Source: Streptomyces violaceorubidus (GTDB lineage Bacteria; Actinomycetota; Actinomycetes; Streptomycetales; Streptomycetaceae). Taken from it: a stretch of DNA of 64,000 bases. The notes under the pieces are model-generated. The model did no database searches and was not told the origin of the DNA. It saw only the letters and a program-made list of their open reading frames with translations. The position numbers were made by a program, and so were the translations under genes. Within the stretch, counting starts at the first letter, position 1. Every line of letters begins with the position of its first letter. Positions 55,338 through 63,606 of this stretch are shown here, one piece after another. The stretch lies in NCBI RefSeq assembly GCF_000717995.1, contig NZ_JODM01000031.1:1-64000 (forward strand), in the 5' to 3' direction.

Positions 55338-57869
55338 TCACTCGGCCTTGATGGCGTTCAGCATGTTCAGCCGGGCCGCGTTGCGGGCCGGCCACATGGC
55401 GGCCAGGACGCCGACCAGACCGGCCAGCACCACGAAGATCCCGATCCGGCCCCAGGGCAGGACCAGCGCGTACCCCGGGATCTGGTCGGCGACGGTCTCG
55501 CCGATCGCCCAGCCGAGGAACGTGCCCAGACCGATGCCGACCACCGCGCCGAACACCGAGATGACCACGGCCTCCAGCCGCACCATCCGCTTCACCCGGC
55601 GCCGGTCCAGACCGATCGCGCGCAGCATGCCGATCTCCTGCTGCCGTTCGAAGACCGACATCGCGAGCGTGTTGACGACGCCCAGCACCGCGATGATCAG
55701 GGCCATCGCCAGCAGGCCGTACATGATGTTCAGCAGGGTGTTGATGGCGCCGCCGAACTCGTCGCGGATGTCCTGCCGGTCCATCACGGTGATCGCGGGG
55801 TTGTCGCCGAGCGCGTCGACGAGGACCTTCTCGTTCGCCGCGGACTGGCCGCCGTCGATCTTCACGAAGATCTGCCGGATGGACGGCTTCGTCTCGTGCG
55901 GGTCCACGACCTTGCGGTCGACGAGGACGGGGGAGAGGAACTCGCTGTCCTTGTAGACGGCGCCGACCGTCAGCGTGGCCTTCTGGTCGTCGTCGAAGGT
56001 GACGGGGACGGTGTCGCCGACCTTCCAGCCCCTGCTCTCGGCCGTCTCCTCGGCCACCGCGATCCGGCCCTCGGCGAGCGAGCCCGCGCTGCCGCTGACG
56101 ACGTCGACGGACAGGACCTTCTCGATGTCGCCCGGGGTGACGGCGGAGGCCGACAGGTACACGTCGTCGACCCGGAAGTAGGCCTCCTGCTGGGGGGAGA
56201 CCGCGGACACGCCCCGGGCCTTCTCCAGGGCCGTCAACGCGGACCGGTCGAGGTCGCCTCCGTTGGCCATCGAGACCATGTAGTCGGCCTTGATGTTGTC
56301 CGTGGTCATCTTGTCGATGGCGGTGCCGACCGTGACGCCGAGCACCGACAGGCCGGTCACCAGCGTCAGTCCGATCGCCAGCGCCGACGCGGTGGCGCCG
56401 GTGCGGCGCGGGTTGCGGACCGCGTTCTGGCCGGCCAGCTTGCCCGCCACCCCGAAGGGCCCGACGAGCAGCGGACGGACGAGGGCGATCACGGGCCGGG
56501 ACAGCAGCGGGATGAGGACGATCACGCCGATCAGGGCGAAGAACGCGCCCGCGCCGATGTACAGCCGGCCGTCGTCGCCGCCGGTCGAGGCGCCCGCCAC
56601 GATCCCCACCGCACCGAGGGCGGTGACGGCCGCGCCGATGGAGTTGCGCAGCACCAGCGACTTGGTGGTGGCCACCGCGTGGACGCTGTTCATGGCCGCC
56701 ACCGGCGGGATCTTCGCGGCCCGGCGGCCGGGCAGCCAGGCGGCGAACACCGTGATCAGCACGCCCACCGCGAACGCCGCGACCACCGGCGTGGCGGACA
56801 GGACCAGCGGGCCGTTCGGCGTCTTCAAGTCGAACGCGGACATGCCGGAGCGCAGTCCGACGGCCAGAGCGACGCCGAGGGCGAAGCCGACGGCCGAGGC
56901 CACCAGACCCACCAGCGCGGCCTCGGCGAGCACCGAGCGGGTGATCTGCCTGCGGGACGCGCCGACGGCCCGCATCAGCGCGATCTCCTTGGTGCGCTGC
57001 GCGACCAGCATCGTGAAGGTGTTGGAGATCAGGAAGACGCCGACGAAGAGCGCGATGCCCGCGAAGCCGAGCAGGAGCTGCTTCAGGTTGCCCAGGCCCC
57101 GTTCGATCTGGGCGGCCTGCTCGTCCGCGAGCGCCTGGCCGGTCTGGGCCTCGGCGGTGTCCGGCAGCAGCGGCTTGACCGCGCCCAGGATCTTCGCGTC
57201 GTCCGCGCCGGGGGCGGCGGTGACGGTGGCGCTCTCGAAGTAGCCCGGTTCGAGGTACTGCTTCTGGGCGACGGCGGTGTCGAAGAGGACCAGGCTGCCG
57301 CCGGCGTTGACGGCGCCGTCCTCGGTGGTGAACACACCGCTGAGGGTGTACTCCTTCACCGGGCCGTTGGTCGCGACGCGCACCCGGTCGCCGACCTCGT
57401 ACTCGCCCTTGGCGGCGGTCTCCTCGTCCAGGGCGATCTGGCCGTCCTCGACCGGTCCGGAGCCGTCGGTGAAGGTGTAGGCGGCGTCCTTGCCGTCCTT
57501 GCCGGGGGCGAAGTTGGAGCCCTTGTTGGACCAGCCGACGCCGATCAGCTTCCCGTCGGGGTCGGCGACACCGGCGAAGCCCTCGACGCGGCCGTAGACC
57601 CCGGCGACGCCGTCCACGGCGGAGATCCGGTCCAGGAGCCTGGTGGGCAGGCCGGGCTCCTCCTTGGGCTTGTCGGGGTCGGCGTACGAGGTGACGGCGA
57701 CGGCGACGTCGTGGTAGCTCTTCGCCGACTGGTTGCGGAAGGCGTTGGAGAGGGTGTCGGCGAAGACCAGGGTGCCCGAGACGAACGCCACGCCGAGCAT
57801 CACGGCGAGCACGGTCATCAACAGCCTGGCCTTGTGCGCGAAGACGTTGCGCAAGGCGGTACGGAACAT
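55338..57869 (-). CDS. FtsX/MacB-like ABC transporter permease (second module)
   Basis: An 843-residue permease with two FtsX halves. The N-terminal helix (LLMTVLAVMLGVAFVSGTLVF) is followed by a large extracytoplasmic domain and a helix group with the coupling motif AQRTKEIALMRAVGASRRQITRSVLAE. After a second domain the last helices contain FERQQEIGMLRAIGLDRRRVKRMVRLE and end LNMLNAIKAE. It is closely analogous to the permease at 29315-31879 in size, layout and C-terminus. It is downstream of its ATPase with a 59-bp gap, not overlapping as in the other module. The substrate is unknown. Confidence 0.92.
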   Translation of the reverse strand: MFRTALRNVFAHKARLLMTVLAVMLGVAFVSGTLVFADTLSNAFRNQSAKSYHDVAVAVTSYADPDKPKEEPGLPTRLLDRISAVDGVAGVYGRVEGFAGVADPDGKLIGVGWSNKGSNFAPGKDGKDAAYTFTDGSGPVEDGQIALDEETAAKGEYEVGDRVRVATNGPVKEYTLSGVFTTEDGAVNAGGSLVLFDTAVAQKQYLEPGYFESATVTAAPGADDAKILGAVKPLLPDTAEAQTGQALADEQAAQIERGLGNLKQLLLGFAGIALFVGVFLISNTFTMLVAQRTKEIALMRAVGASRRQITRSVLAEAALVGLVASAVGFALGVALAVGLRSGMSAFDLKTPNGPLVLSATPVVAAFAVGVLITVFAAWLPGRRAAKIPPVAAMNSVHAVATTKSLVLRNSIGAAVTALGAVGIVAGASTGGDDGRLYIGAGAFFALIGVIVLIPLLSRPVIALVRPLLVGPFGVAGKLAGQNAVRNPRRTGATASALAIGLTLVTGLSVLGVTVGTAIDKMTTDNIKADYMVSMANGGDLDRSALTALEKARGVSAVSPQQEAYFRVDDVYLSASAVTPGDIEKVLSVDVVSGSAGSLAEGRIAVAEETAESRGWKVGDTVPVTFDDDQKATLTVGAVYKDSEFLSPVLVDRKVVDPHETKPSIRQIFVKIDGGQSAANEKVLVDALGDNPAITVMDRQDIRDEFGGAINTLLNIMYGLLAMALIIAVLGVVNTLAMSVFERQQEIGMLRAIGLDRRRVKRMVRLEAVVISVFGAVVGIGLGTFLGWAIGETVADQIPGYALVLPWGRIGIFVVLAGLVGVLAAMWPARNAARLNMLNAIKAE

Positions 57870-57928
57870 GGGGGGGGGTCTTCTCTGTCCTGGCGTACGG
57901 GGTACGGGGTGGGGAGCGGACGGGGGTG

Positions 57929-58699
57929 TCAGCTGGTGCGGCCCTTGGCGTCGAACCGCTTCATGCGGTCGAGCACCGAGTCGGCCGTAGGCCCGTACAC
58001 CTCGTCGACGATGCGTCCGTCCGCGAGGAAGACCACCCGGTCCGCGTAGGCGGCGGCCACCGGGTCGTGGGTCACCATCACCACGGTCTGGCCCAGCTCC
58101 CGCACCGAGTTGCGCAGGAAGCCCAGCACCTCCGCTCCGGAGCGGGAGTCGAGGTTGCCGGTCGGCTCGTCACCGAAGATGATCTCCGGCCGGGAGGCCA
58201 GGGCGCGCGCCACGGCGACCCGCTGCTGCTGCCCGCCGGAGAGCTGGGCGGGCCGGTGCCCGAGGCGTCCGGACAGCCCGACCATCTCGATCACGGAGTC
58301 CAGCCACTGCTTGTCGGGCTTGCGGCCCGCGATGTCCATCGGAAGGGTGATGTTCTCCAGCGCGTTGAGGGTCGGCAGCAGGTTGAACGCCTGGAAGATG
58401 AAGCCGATCTTGTCCCGGCGCAGCTTGGTCAGCTGCTTGTCCTTGAGCGAGCCCAGCTCGGTCTCGCCGATGCTCACCGAGCCGGACGAGAAGGTGTCCA
58501 GGCCCGCGACGCAGTGCATCAGCGTGGACTTGCCGGAGCCGGAGGGGCCCATGATCGCGGTGAGCTCGGCCTGCCGGAAGTCGATGGACACCCGGTCCAG
58601 GGCGACCACCTGGGTCTCGCCCTGGCCGTAGATCTTGGAAAGCTCCGTGGCGCGCGCGGCCACGAGGGTGGACCGGTCGGCGATGGGTGCGGTGGTCAC
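57929..58699 (-). CDS. MacB/LolD-type ABC transporter ATPase (second module)
   Basis: A 256-residue ATPase with Walker A GPSGSGKSTLMHCVAGLD, signature LSGGQQQRVAVARALA, Walker B PEIIFGDEPTGNLDS and VMVTHDPVAAAYADRVVFL. It is a close paralogue of the ATPase at 28530-29318: most of the core from the Walker A to DAKGRTS is identical or conservatively changed. This suggests duplication of an ABC module within 30 kb. It is transcribed away from a repeat-rich control region and bldA. Confidence 0.93.
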   Translation of the reverse strand: MTTAPIADRSTLVAARATELSKIYGQGETQVVALDRVSIDFRQAELTAIMGPSGSGKSTLMHCVAGLDTFSSGSVSIGETELGSLKDKQLTKLRRDKIGFIFQAFNLLPTLNALENITLPMDIAGRKPDKQWLDSVIEMVGLSGRLGHRPAQLSGGQQQRVAVARALASRPEIIFGDEPTGNLDSRSGAEVLGFLRNSVRELGQTVVMVTHDPVAAAYADRVVFLADGRIVDEVYGPTADSVLDRMKRFDAKGRTS

Positions 58700-58712
58700 G
58701 GGAAGGGCGCTC

Positions 58713-58784
58713 CTGTCGGTACGGCGTGTGCTGTCGGCACGGCGTGTGCTGTCGGCACGGTGCCTGCTGTCGGCACGGTGTGCT
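58713..58784. repeat. 18-bp tandem repeat, four units
   Basis: Four copies of CTGTCGGCACGGCGTGTG or close variants, directly upstream of the ABC ATPase start. They could bind a regulator or form a leader structure of this transporter. Confidence 0.88.
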
Positions 58785-59187
58785 CGGGGACGTCCTCCAT
58801 CGTCCCGGTCGTACGGCGCCGTGTAGTCAGCCGCTGTTCCGGTTCAGGGGGGCGACTCCGGTCGGACACGACGGGCCGGTGTCATACCTGCGGATGACGG
58901 CCGACCCCGACGGCACGCGCCGGCGCACCGGGGAGCGGGGGTGGTGCGGGGGTGGCGCGGGGGTGGCGCGAGAACGGGGCGGGCGCCCTCGTCGGGACGG
59001 TGAAATCCCGTCATTCCGCATACGGCGCGGACTGTCGCACGCAAGGCTGTTGGCATGTGCTGATGGCCTGCCCCGAGACCTGATGCACCCTCAGGCGCCA
59101 ATAAAATAAGACAACATCGGTCGTCCCGCCCAAGGTCCGGGAGGTACGTCCCGATAGGCTCAGGGCGCTACGCGGAGCCCATGGCCT
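58785..59187. other. intergenic region before bldA
   Basis: About 400 bp without a gene. It contains three 12-bp GCGGGGGTGGTG-type repeats near 58938-58975 and an unusually A-rich patch near 59099-59115. TAGGCT at 59155-59160 lies about 28 bases before the tRNA and is the likely bldA -10 box. Confidence 0.5.
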
Positions 59188-59274
59188 GCCCGGATGGTGG
59201 AATGCAGACACGGCGAGCTTAAACCTCGCTGCCCCTTCGAGGGCGTGCCGGTTCAAGTCCGGCTCCGGGCACCA
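59188..59274 (+). tRNA. bldA: tRNA-Leu (UAA), bldA
   Basis: An 87-nt type II tRNA with acceptor arms GCCCGG and CCGGGC, encoded CCA, a long variable arm (CTGCCCCTTCGAGGGCG) and T loop GGTTCAAGTCC. The anticodon loop CTTAAAC gives anticodon TAA, which reads the leucine codon UUA. In Streptomyces this codon is almost confined to developmental and antibiotic-related genes, and the tRNA is BldA, a developmental regulator. The sequence matches the known bldA gene as I recall it. A -10 box TAGGCT precedes it. Confidence 0.95.
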
Positions 59275-59355
59275 TCACCGACCGTCCCCGTGTGCGGGCC
59301 GTCGGTCGCCCCTGTGTCGGCCCCTTCTCCTCTCGTATCCCTCCCGCGGACCGTT

Positions 59356-59439
59356 GACAGCGGTGCGTGTCGGACTGGAAACTCGCTCCAGTCAGTGAAG
59401 GAAATTTCACCATGCGAACATCCGCCATGTGAACATCCG
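59356..59439. promoter_or_regulatory. pobA control region
   Basis: TTGACA (59356-59361) is a candidate -35 box. A perfect inverted repeat GACTGGA (59375-59381) / TCCAGTC (59389-59395) follows, then two adjacent 15-bp direct repeats CCATGCGAACATCCG and CCATGTGAACATCCG (59410-59424, 59425-59439). These elements are probable binding sites for a regulator of 4-hydroxybenzoate use. No regulator gene lies nearby. Confidence 0.5.
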
Positions 59440-59483
59440 GCTTGACCGGACAAGGCAACGACGCCGATCGAAGGGAACGACCG

Positions 59484-60653
59484 ATGCGCACCACCGTCGG
59501 CATCATCGGAGCAGGCCCCGCCGGGCTGCTGCTCGCCCGGCTGCTCCACAACGCCGGGATCGACTCGGTCGTCCTGGAGAGCCGCGACCGGGCCTACGTC
59601 GAACGCAGGCAGCGCGCCGGGATCCTGGAGCAGGGCACGGTGGACGTGCTGCGGGAGGCGGGGGCCGGGGAGCGGATGGACCGCGAGGGACTGCGCCACG
59701 ACGGCATCGAGCTGCGGTTCGCCCGGCGCCGCCACCGCGTCGACTTCCCCGCCCTCACCGGCGGCAGGTCCGTCATGGTCTACGCCCAGACCGAGGTCTG
59801 CAAGGACCTCATCGCCCTCCAGCTCAAGGAGGGAGGCCCGCTGCTGTTCGAGGCGGAGGCGCTGGCGGTGGAGGGCGCCGGGACGGACCGGCCGCGCGTC
59901 CGCTTCCGCCACCGGGGCACCGAGGAGGTCCTGGAGTGCGACTACGTCGTCGGCTGCGACGGCTACTGGGGAGTCGCCCGGGCGGCCGTCCCGGACGGGC
60001 GGAGCTTCGAGCGGACGTACCCCTTCGGCTGGCTCGGCATCCTCGCCGACGTCGCCCCCTCGCACGACGAGCTGGTCTACGCCCGCCACGACCGCGGCTT
60101 CGCCCTGCTGTCCATGCGCTCCCCCTCCGTCTCCCGCCTCTACCTCCAGGTCCCGGCGGACACGGACGCCGACGGCTGGAGCGACGAGGAGATCTGGGAC
60201 GAGCTGGAGCGCCGCTTCGAGACCGACGACGACTGGAGCCTGAGGCGGGGCCCGATCACCCAGAAGTCGGTCACGCCGATGCGCTCCTACGTCCACGAGC
60301 CCATGCGGCACGGCCGCCTCTTCCTGGCCGGCGACGCCGCGCACATCGTGCCGCCCACCGGCGCCAAGGGCCTCAACCTCGCCGTCGGCGACGTCGTCAC
60401 GCTCGCGCGGGCGCTGGCCCACCGCGCCGCGACCGGCTCCGAGGAACTGCTCGACGCCTACTCCGCGACCTGCCTGCGCCGCGTCTGGCAGGCCGAGCGG
60501 TTCTCGTACGACATGACGACGCTGCTGCACACCGTCCCCGGCGCCACCCCCTTCGAGGACCGGCTCCAGCTGGCCCGCCTCGACCGCATCACCTCCTCCC
60601 GCGCCGCCGAGACCGACCTCGCCGAGGCGTACACCGGCTTCCCGATCGGATGA
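59484..60653 (+). CDS. pobA: 4-hydroxybenzoate 3-monooxygenase
   Basis: A 389-residue flavoprotein hydroxylase converting 4-hydroxybenzoate to protocatechuate with NAD(P)H and oxygen, the entry step to the beta-ketoadipate pathway. FAD motif: TVGIIGAGPAGLLLARLL; ligand region VERRQRAGILEQGTVDVLREAG; DG motif VVGCDGYWGVARAAVP; and the second FAD motif LFLAGDAAHIVPPTGAKGLNLAVGD. The ATG at 59484 has AAGGGA upstream and begins the conserved MRTTVGIIGAG. It stands alone; protocatechuate genes are not in the window. Confidence 0.94.
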   Translation: MRTTVGIIGAGPAGLLLARLLHNAGIDSVVLESRDRAYVERRQRAGILEQGTVDVLREAGAGERMDREGLRHDGIELRFARRRHRVDFPALTGGRSVMVYAQTEVCKDLIALQLKEGGPLLFEAEALAVEGAGTDRPRVRFRHRGTEEVLECDYVVGCDGYWGVARAAVPDGRSFERTYPFGWLGILADVAPSHDELVYARHDRGFALLSMRSPSVSRLYLQVPADTDADGWSDEEIWDELERRFETDDDWSLRRGPITQKSVTPMRSYVHEPMRHGRLFLAGDAAHIVPPTGAKGLNLAVGDVVTLARALAHRAATGSEELLDAYSATCLRRVWQAERFSYDMTTLLHTVPGATPFEDRLQLARLDRITSSRAAETDLAEAYTGFPIG

Positions 60654-60821
60654 GCGCCGCCCGGTGGCGCTCGGGGCCCCGGCCGTGAGGGGAATCACTG
60701 ATCGGCGTAGCGTGTTGAGTCGCAGGGCCGGGGAAAGATCCTCCCCAAGCAGTAGGGTCATTCCTTTGCCGTTCTATTACTCTTGAGCCAAGGCTGCGCC
60801 GTGTGGCCATGGAGGAGTGAA

Positions 60822-61745
60822 ATGAGGAGCAGAAACCCGGTCTTCTCGCGACGGGGGTTCAGCCGCGACAACGGCTACGCGGGCTTCAACGCCGCGCCGC
60901 AGGCCGGGGGACCCGCCGTCGCCACGCAGGCCAACCCGTACGCGCAGGGCACCCAGGGCAACCCGTACGCCCAGCCGTCCGCCGGCAACCCGTACGCGCA
61001 GAACCCGTACGCCCAGCCGGACCAGCAGTTCGGCGCGCCGCCGCAGGCGCCCGCCACCACCGGCCGGATGACGATGGACGACGTCGTCATCCGCACGGCG
61101 AGCACGCTCGGCGTGCTCGTGGTGACGGCCGCGCTCGCGTGGGCGCTGCTGCCGGTGGACGACGCCAACATCAACCGCTCGTACGGCATCGGTATCGGTG
61201 CTGCGCTGATCGGCATGGTCCTGGCGCTCGTCCAGTCCTTCAAGCGCAAGCCCACCCCGGCGCTGATCCTGTCCTACGCCGCGTTCGAGGGTGTCTTCCT
61301 CGGCGTCGTCTCCAGCGTCGTCGACAACCGCATCGCGGACGGTGCGGCCATGCAGGCCGTGATCGGCACGATGGCGGTCTTCGCCGGTGTGCTGATCGCC
61401 TACAAGGCGGGCTGGATCCGCGTCAACCGGCGCTTCTACGGCTTCGTGATGGCCGCCGCGCTCGGCTTCGTCATCCTGATGGCGGTGAACCTGCTGTTCG
61501 CCGTCTTCGGCGGCGGCGACGGCCTCGGCTTCCGCAGCGGTGCGCTCGGTGTCGTCTTCGGCATCGTCGGCATCATCCTCGGCGCCTGCTTCCTGGCCCT
61601 CGACTTCAAGCAGGTCGAGGACGGGCTCGCCTACGGCGCCCCGCGCGAGGAGGCCTGGTTCGCGGCCTTCGGCCTCACGCTGACGCTGGTCTGGATCTAC
61701 CTGGAGTTCCTGCGCCTGATCGCGATCCTGAACAGCAACGACTAG
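60822..61745 (+). CDS. Bax inhibitor-1/YccA-like membrane protein
   Basis: A 307-residue protein. The first ~85 residues are hydrophilic with repeated NPYAQ units (four copies). Seven hydrophobic segments follow, including ALILSYAAFEGVFLGVVSSVV and the C-terminal EAWFAAFGLTLTLVWIYLEFLRLIAILNSND, characteristic of the BI-1/YccA family. Such proteins are linked to membrane stress and calcium or proton leak. GGAGGAG precedes the ATG at 60822. A strong terminator follows. Confidence 0.9.
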   Translation: MRSRNPVFSRRGFSRDNGYAGFNAAPQAGGPAVATQANPYAQGTQGNPYAQPSAGNPYAQNPYAQPDQQFGAPPQAPATTGRMTMDDVVIRTASTLGVLVVTAALAWALLPVDDANINRSYGIGIGAALIGMVLALVQSFKRKPTPALILSYAAFEGVFLGVVSSVVDNRIADGAAMQAVIGTMAVFAGVLIAYKAGWIRVNRRFYGFVMAAALGFVILMAVNLLFAVFGGGDGLGFRSGALGVVFGIVGIILGACFLALDFKQVEDGLAYGAPREEAWFAAFGLTLTLVWIYLEFLRLIAILNSND

Positions 61746-61756
61746 GCATACCAGAT

Positions 61757-61789
61757 GAAGGGCCCCGGGCTTCGTGCCCGGGGCCCTTC
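61757..61789. terminator. terminator after the BI-1-like gene
   Basis: Perfect 14-bp stem GAAGGGCCCCGGGC / GCCCGGGGCCCTTC with a 5-base loop, between convergent genes. Confidence 0.92.
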
Positions 61790-61814
61790 GTCGTCGTGGG
61801 GTCGGCGCGTCCGC

Positions 61815-62045
61815 TCACAGCAGCTTGCGCGCGGCCCTTCTCAGGTCGTACTCGTGGACGATCGCCTTCGCGTGGCCGTACGCGAGGTTGTGTTCGTGGC
61901 GGAGCCAGCTGACCTTCTCCTCGAAACGGAAGAGGGCGGGGCCGTCCTCGACGGCGCGCAGCCAGTCGGAGATCTCACGGCCGGTGCACTGGGGGATCCG
62001 GGCGAGCAGGTTGCGATGGGTCTCCTCGGAGAAGACTTGGGACAT
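61815..62045 (-). CDS. DUF4287 family protein
   Basis: A 76-residue small soluble protein. It reads SEETHRNLLARIPQCTGREISDWLRAVEDGP then FRFEEKVSWLRHEHNLAYGHAKAIVHEYDLRRAARKLL, the typical DUF4287 pattern (helical, with a conserved YGHAxAIVHEYD-like segment). Function is unknown. It is convergent with the BI-1-like gene and divergent from the small gene at 62149. Confidence 0.85.
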   Translation of the reverse strand: MSQVFSEETHRNLLARIPQCTGREISDWLRAVEDGPALFRFEEKVSWLRHEHNLAYGHAKAIVHEYDLRRAARKLL

Positions 62046-62111
62046 CGGCGCCTCCGGGCGAAAGGGGATGTAAGCCGGTCCTTCAGGTCACCGTGCCTGA
62101 GCGTTCGCCCG

Positions 62112-62148
62112 TTGGCAACAGTCCCGGACGGCCGCGTACGCTCGCGCC
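62112..62148 (+). promoter_or_regulatory. leaderless promoter for the 62149 gene
   Basis: TTGGCA (62112-62117), 19-base spacer, TACGCT (62137-62142), six bases, then GTG at 62149. The spacing predicts transcription starting at the start codon. Confidence 0.5.
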
Positions 62149-62460
62149 GTGGTTGATACGACGCCTTTGACCCGAGCCGTGGACGACTTCGCCGACCGTC
62201 TGCGGGCCGCCCCGCAGAGCAGGCTGCAACGCGGCGCGGCCGCCGAGGCGCTGGAGCTGGCCAGGGAGTTGGCCCGGCGCGCCCAGCTGGTGGAGGAACC
62301 CGGGGCCGAGCCCCGCCAGATGCCGGACGCGGGCATGTTCGCCGCCGCCGACCAGATCGCCGTCGCCGCACACGACTTGGCCCTCGTCCTGGAGGACGAG
62401 GGCCAGGTGGAGGAAGCGGTGGCGCTGGTGGAGGAGGCCCGCAAACGGGCCGGGGTCTGA
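62149..62460 (+). CDS. small helical protein of unknown function
   Basis: A 103-residue acidic, Ala/Glu/Leu-rich protein predicted to be all-helical (VDDFADRLRAAPQSRLQRGAAAEALELARELARRAQ, then DQIAVAAHDLALVLEDEGQVEEAVALVEEARKRAG). The layout resembles a short TPR-like hairpin. I do not recognise the family, but similar small genes are common in Streptomyces. It appears to be leaderless. Confidence 0.75.
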   Translation: MVDTTPLTRAVDDFADRLRAAPQSRLQRGAAAEALELARELARRAQLVEEPGAEPRQMPDAGMFAAADQIAVAAHDLALVLEDEGQVEEAVALVEEARKRAGV

Positions 62461-62479
62461 CGCGGCCGGCGCGGCGGGC

Positions 62480-62510
62480 GTGACCGGCGTGACCGGCGTG
62501 ACCGGCGTGA
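62480..62510. repeat. 9-bp tandem repeat
   Basis: GTGACCGGC repeated three times plus a partial copy, filling the gap between two convergent genes. Confidence 0.85.
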
Positions 62511-63311
62511 TTACAGGGACGCGATGACGCGGTCCGCGAGGATGTACACGTTCTCCTCGCCGCAGGCGAAGGTCAGCGTGTAGGCACCGGAGATCCCCGA
62601 GCCGCCGAGGAGGTACGGCGTCTGACCCGCGCCCAGCGCGGCGGCCAGGCGCTCCGCGGTCTCGCGGTGCCCCGGGGTCATGCACAGGGTGGTGCCGTCG
62701 GCGAAGACGTACACGTCGAGGGTGCCCAGCGGGCCCGGACGGACGTCGGCCAGCGCGACGCTCGACTCGGCCAGCTCCTCCAGGGTCGCCACGGTGCGGT
62801 CGTGGTCGTTCACGGCCGGGGACGGGTTCGGCACGAAGTCCGGGTGGGAGGGGTGCCGGCGGCGGGCGGCGGCCAGTTCGGCGGACTCCCTGGGCCCCGA
62901 GTCCGAGGCGGACGGCTCGTCGCTCTCCGCGACCGGCTCGACCACCGGTTCCAGGCCCACGAGGTCGGCCTGGCGCGGCAGGAAGAGCTCACTGTCGGAC
63001 AGACCGAGTAGCAGTGGCGCGTCGGAGGCGTCCCGGGTCTCCTGGGCGGCCCAGAAGGCCCGCGCCTCGGCGAGTTCCCGCTCGCGCTCCTCGGCGAGCG
63101 CCTCGGCGACGGCGGCGCGTATCTCCTCGGCGTCGGCGGTGGTGCGGGCGGCGGGCACCCGGCCCCGCGCGGCGGTGGCCCGGCTCTCGGCCAGCTCGGC
63201 GCGCAGGGCCGTCACCTGCCGGCGCAGCACCAGGATGCTGCGCAGGACGGCGACGCCCACGGCGCCGGTGGCGGCCGTGGTGAGCAGCAGGGCGATCGGC
63301 ATGGCGCTCAC
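62511..63311 (-). CDS. membrane-anchored coiled-coil protein of unknown function
   Basis: A 266-residue protein. One N-terminal hydrophobic helix (IALLLTTAATGAVGVAVLRSILVL) is followed by a coiled coil (RRQVTALRAELAESRATAARG ... AEALAEERERELAEARAF), an acidic middle and a folded C-terminal ~95 residues. The C-terminal part contains LGTLDVYVFADGTTLCMTPGHRETAERLAAAL and YTLTFACGEENVYILADRVIASL. I do not recognise it. The GTG at 63311 has a GGGAG site; an ATG nine bases later is possible. Confidence 0.8.
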   Translation of the reverse strand: MSAMPIALLLTTAATGAVGVAVLRSILVLRRQVTALRAELAESRATAARGRVPAARTTADAEEIRAAVAEALAEERERELAEARAFWAAQETRDASDAPLLLGLSDSELFLPRQADLVGLEPVVEPVAESDEPSASDSGPRESAELAAARRRHPSHPDFVPNPSPAVNDHDRTVATLEELAESSVALADVRPGPLGTLDVYVFADGTTLCMTPGHRETAERLAAALGAGQTPYLLGGSGISGAYTLTFACGEENVYILADRVIASL

Positions 63312-63510
63312 TGACGTACTCCCGGTTCAAAGTCGACCCCCGACTTCCTACATCAGCTTGAAGGGAGGACTAACCGTCTGTCAGTGCGTAACGTCACGAA
63401 ACGGACAGGACTTTGGACCCGGAAGGGAGGGGTGGGGCGGGGCTGACCTGCGTAAATCCGTGGGGCGGGAGAGGTAGGTCACATCCTGGGGGAGTTTGGG
63501 TCACAAAACG

Positions 63511-63543
63511 GCCCAGAACCCTGGGGTGAACAGGGTCCCGGGC
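63511..63543. terminator. possible hairpin between thiolase and membrane protein
   Basis: GCCCAGAACCCTG pairs with CAGGGTCCCGGGC (inner ACCCTG/CAGGGT perfect). It is about 65 bp past the thiolase stop on the minus strand. Confidence 0.5.
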
Positions 63544-63606
63544 CGCCTCGTCACCCTGGGTCCGCGGGGTGCTACTGACGGTCCCTCAGTGGCGGTCGCC
63601 GGCGGG

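Noticed and set aside
60900..61030. NPYAQ repeats as a mobile or CRISPR-like repeat
   Set aside because: They are in-frame within the hydrophilic N-terminus of the BI-1-like protein.
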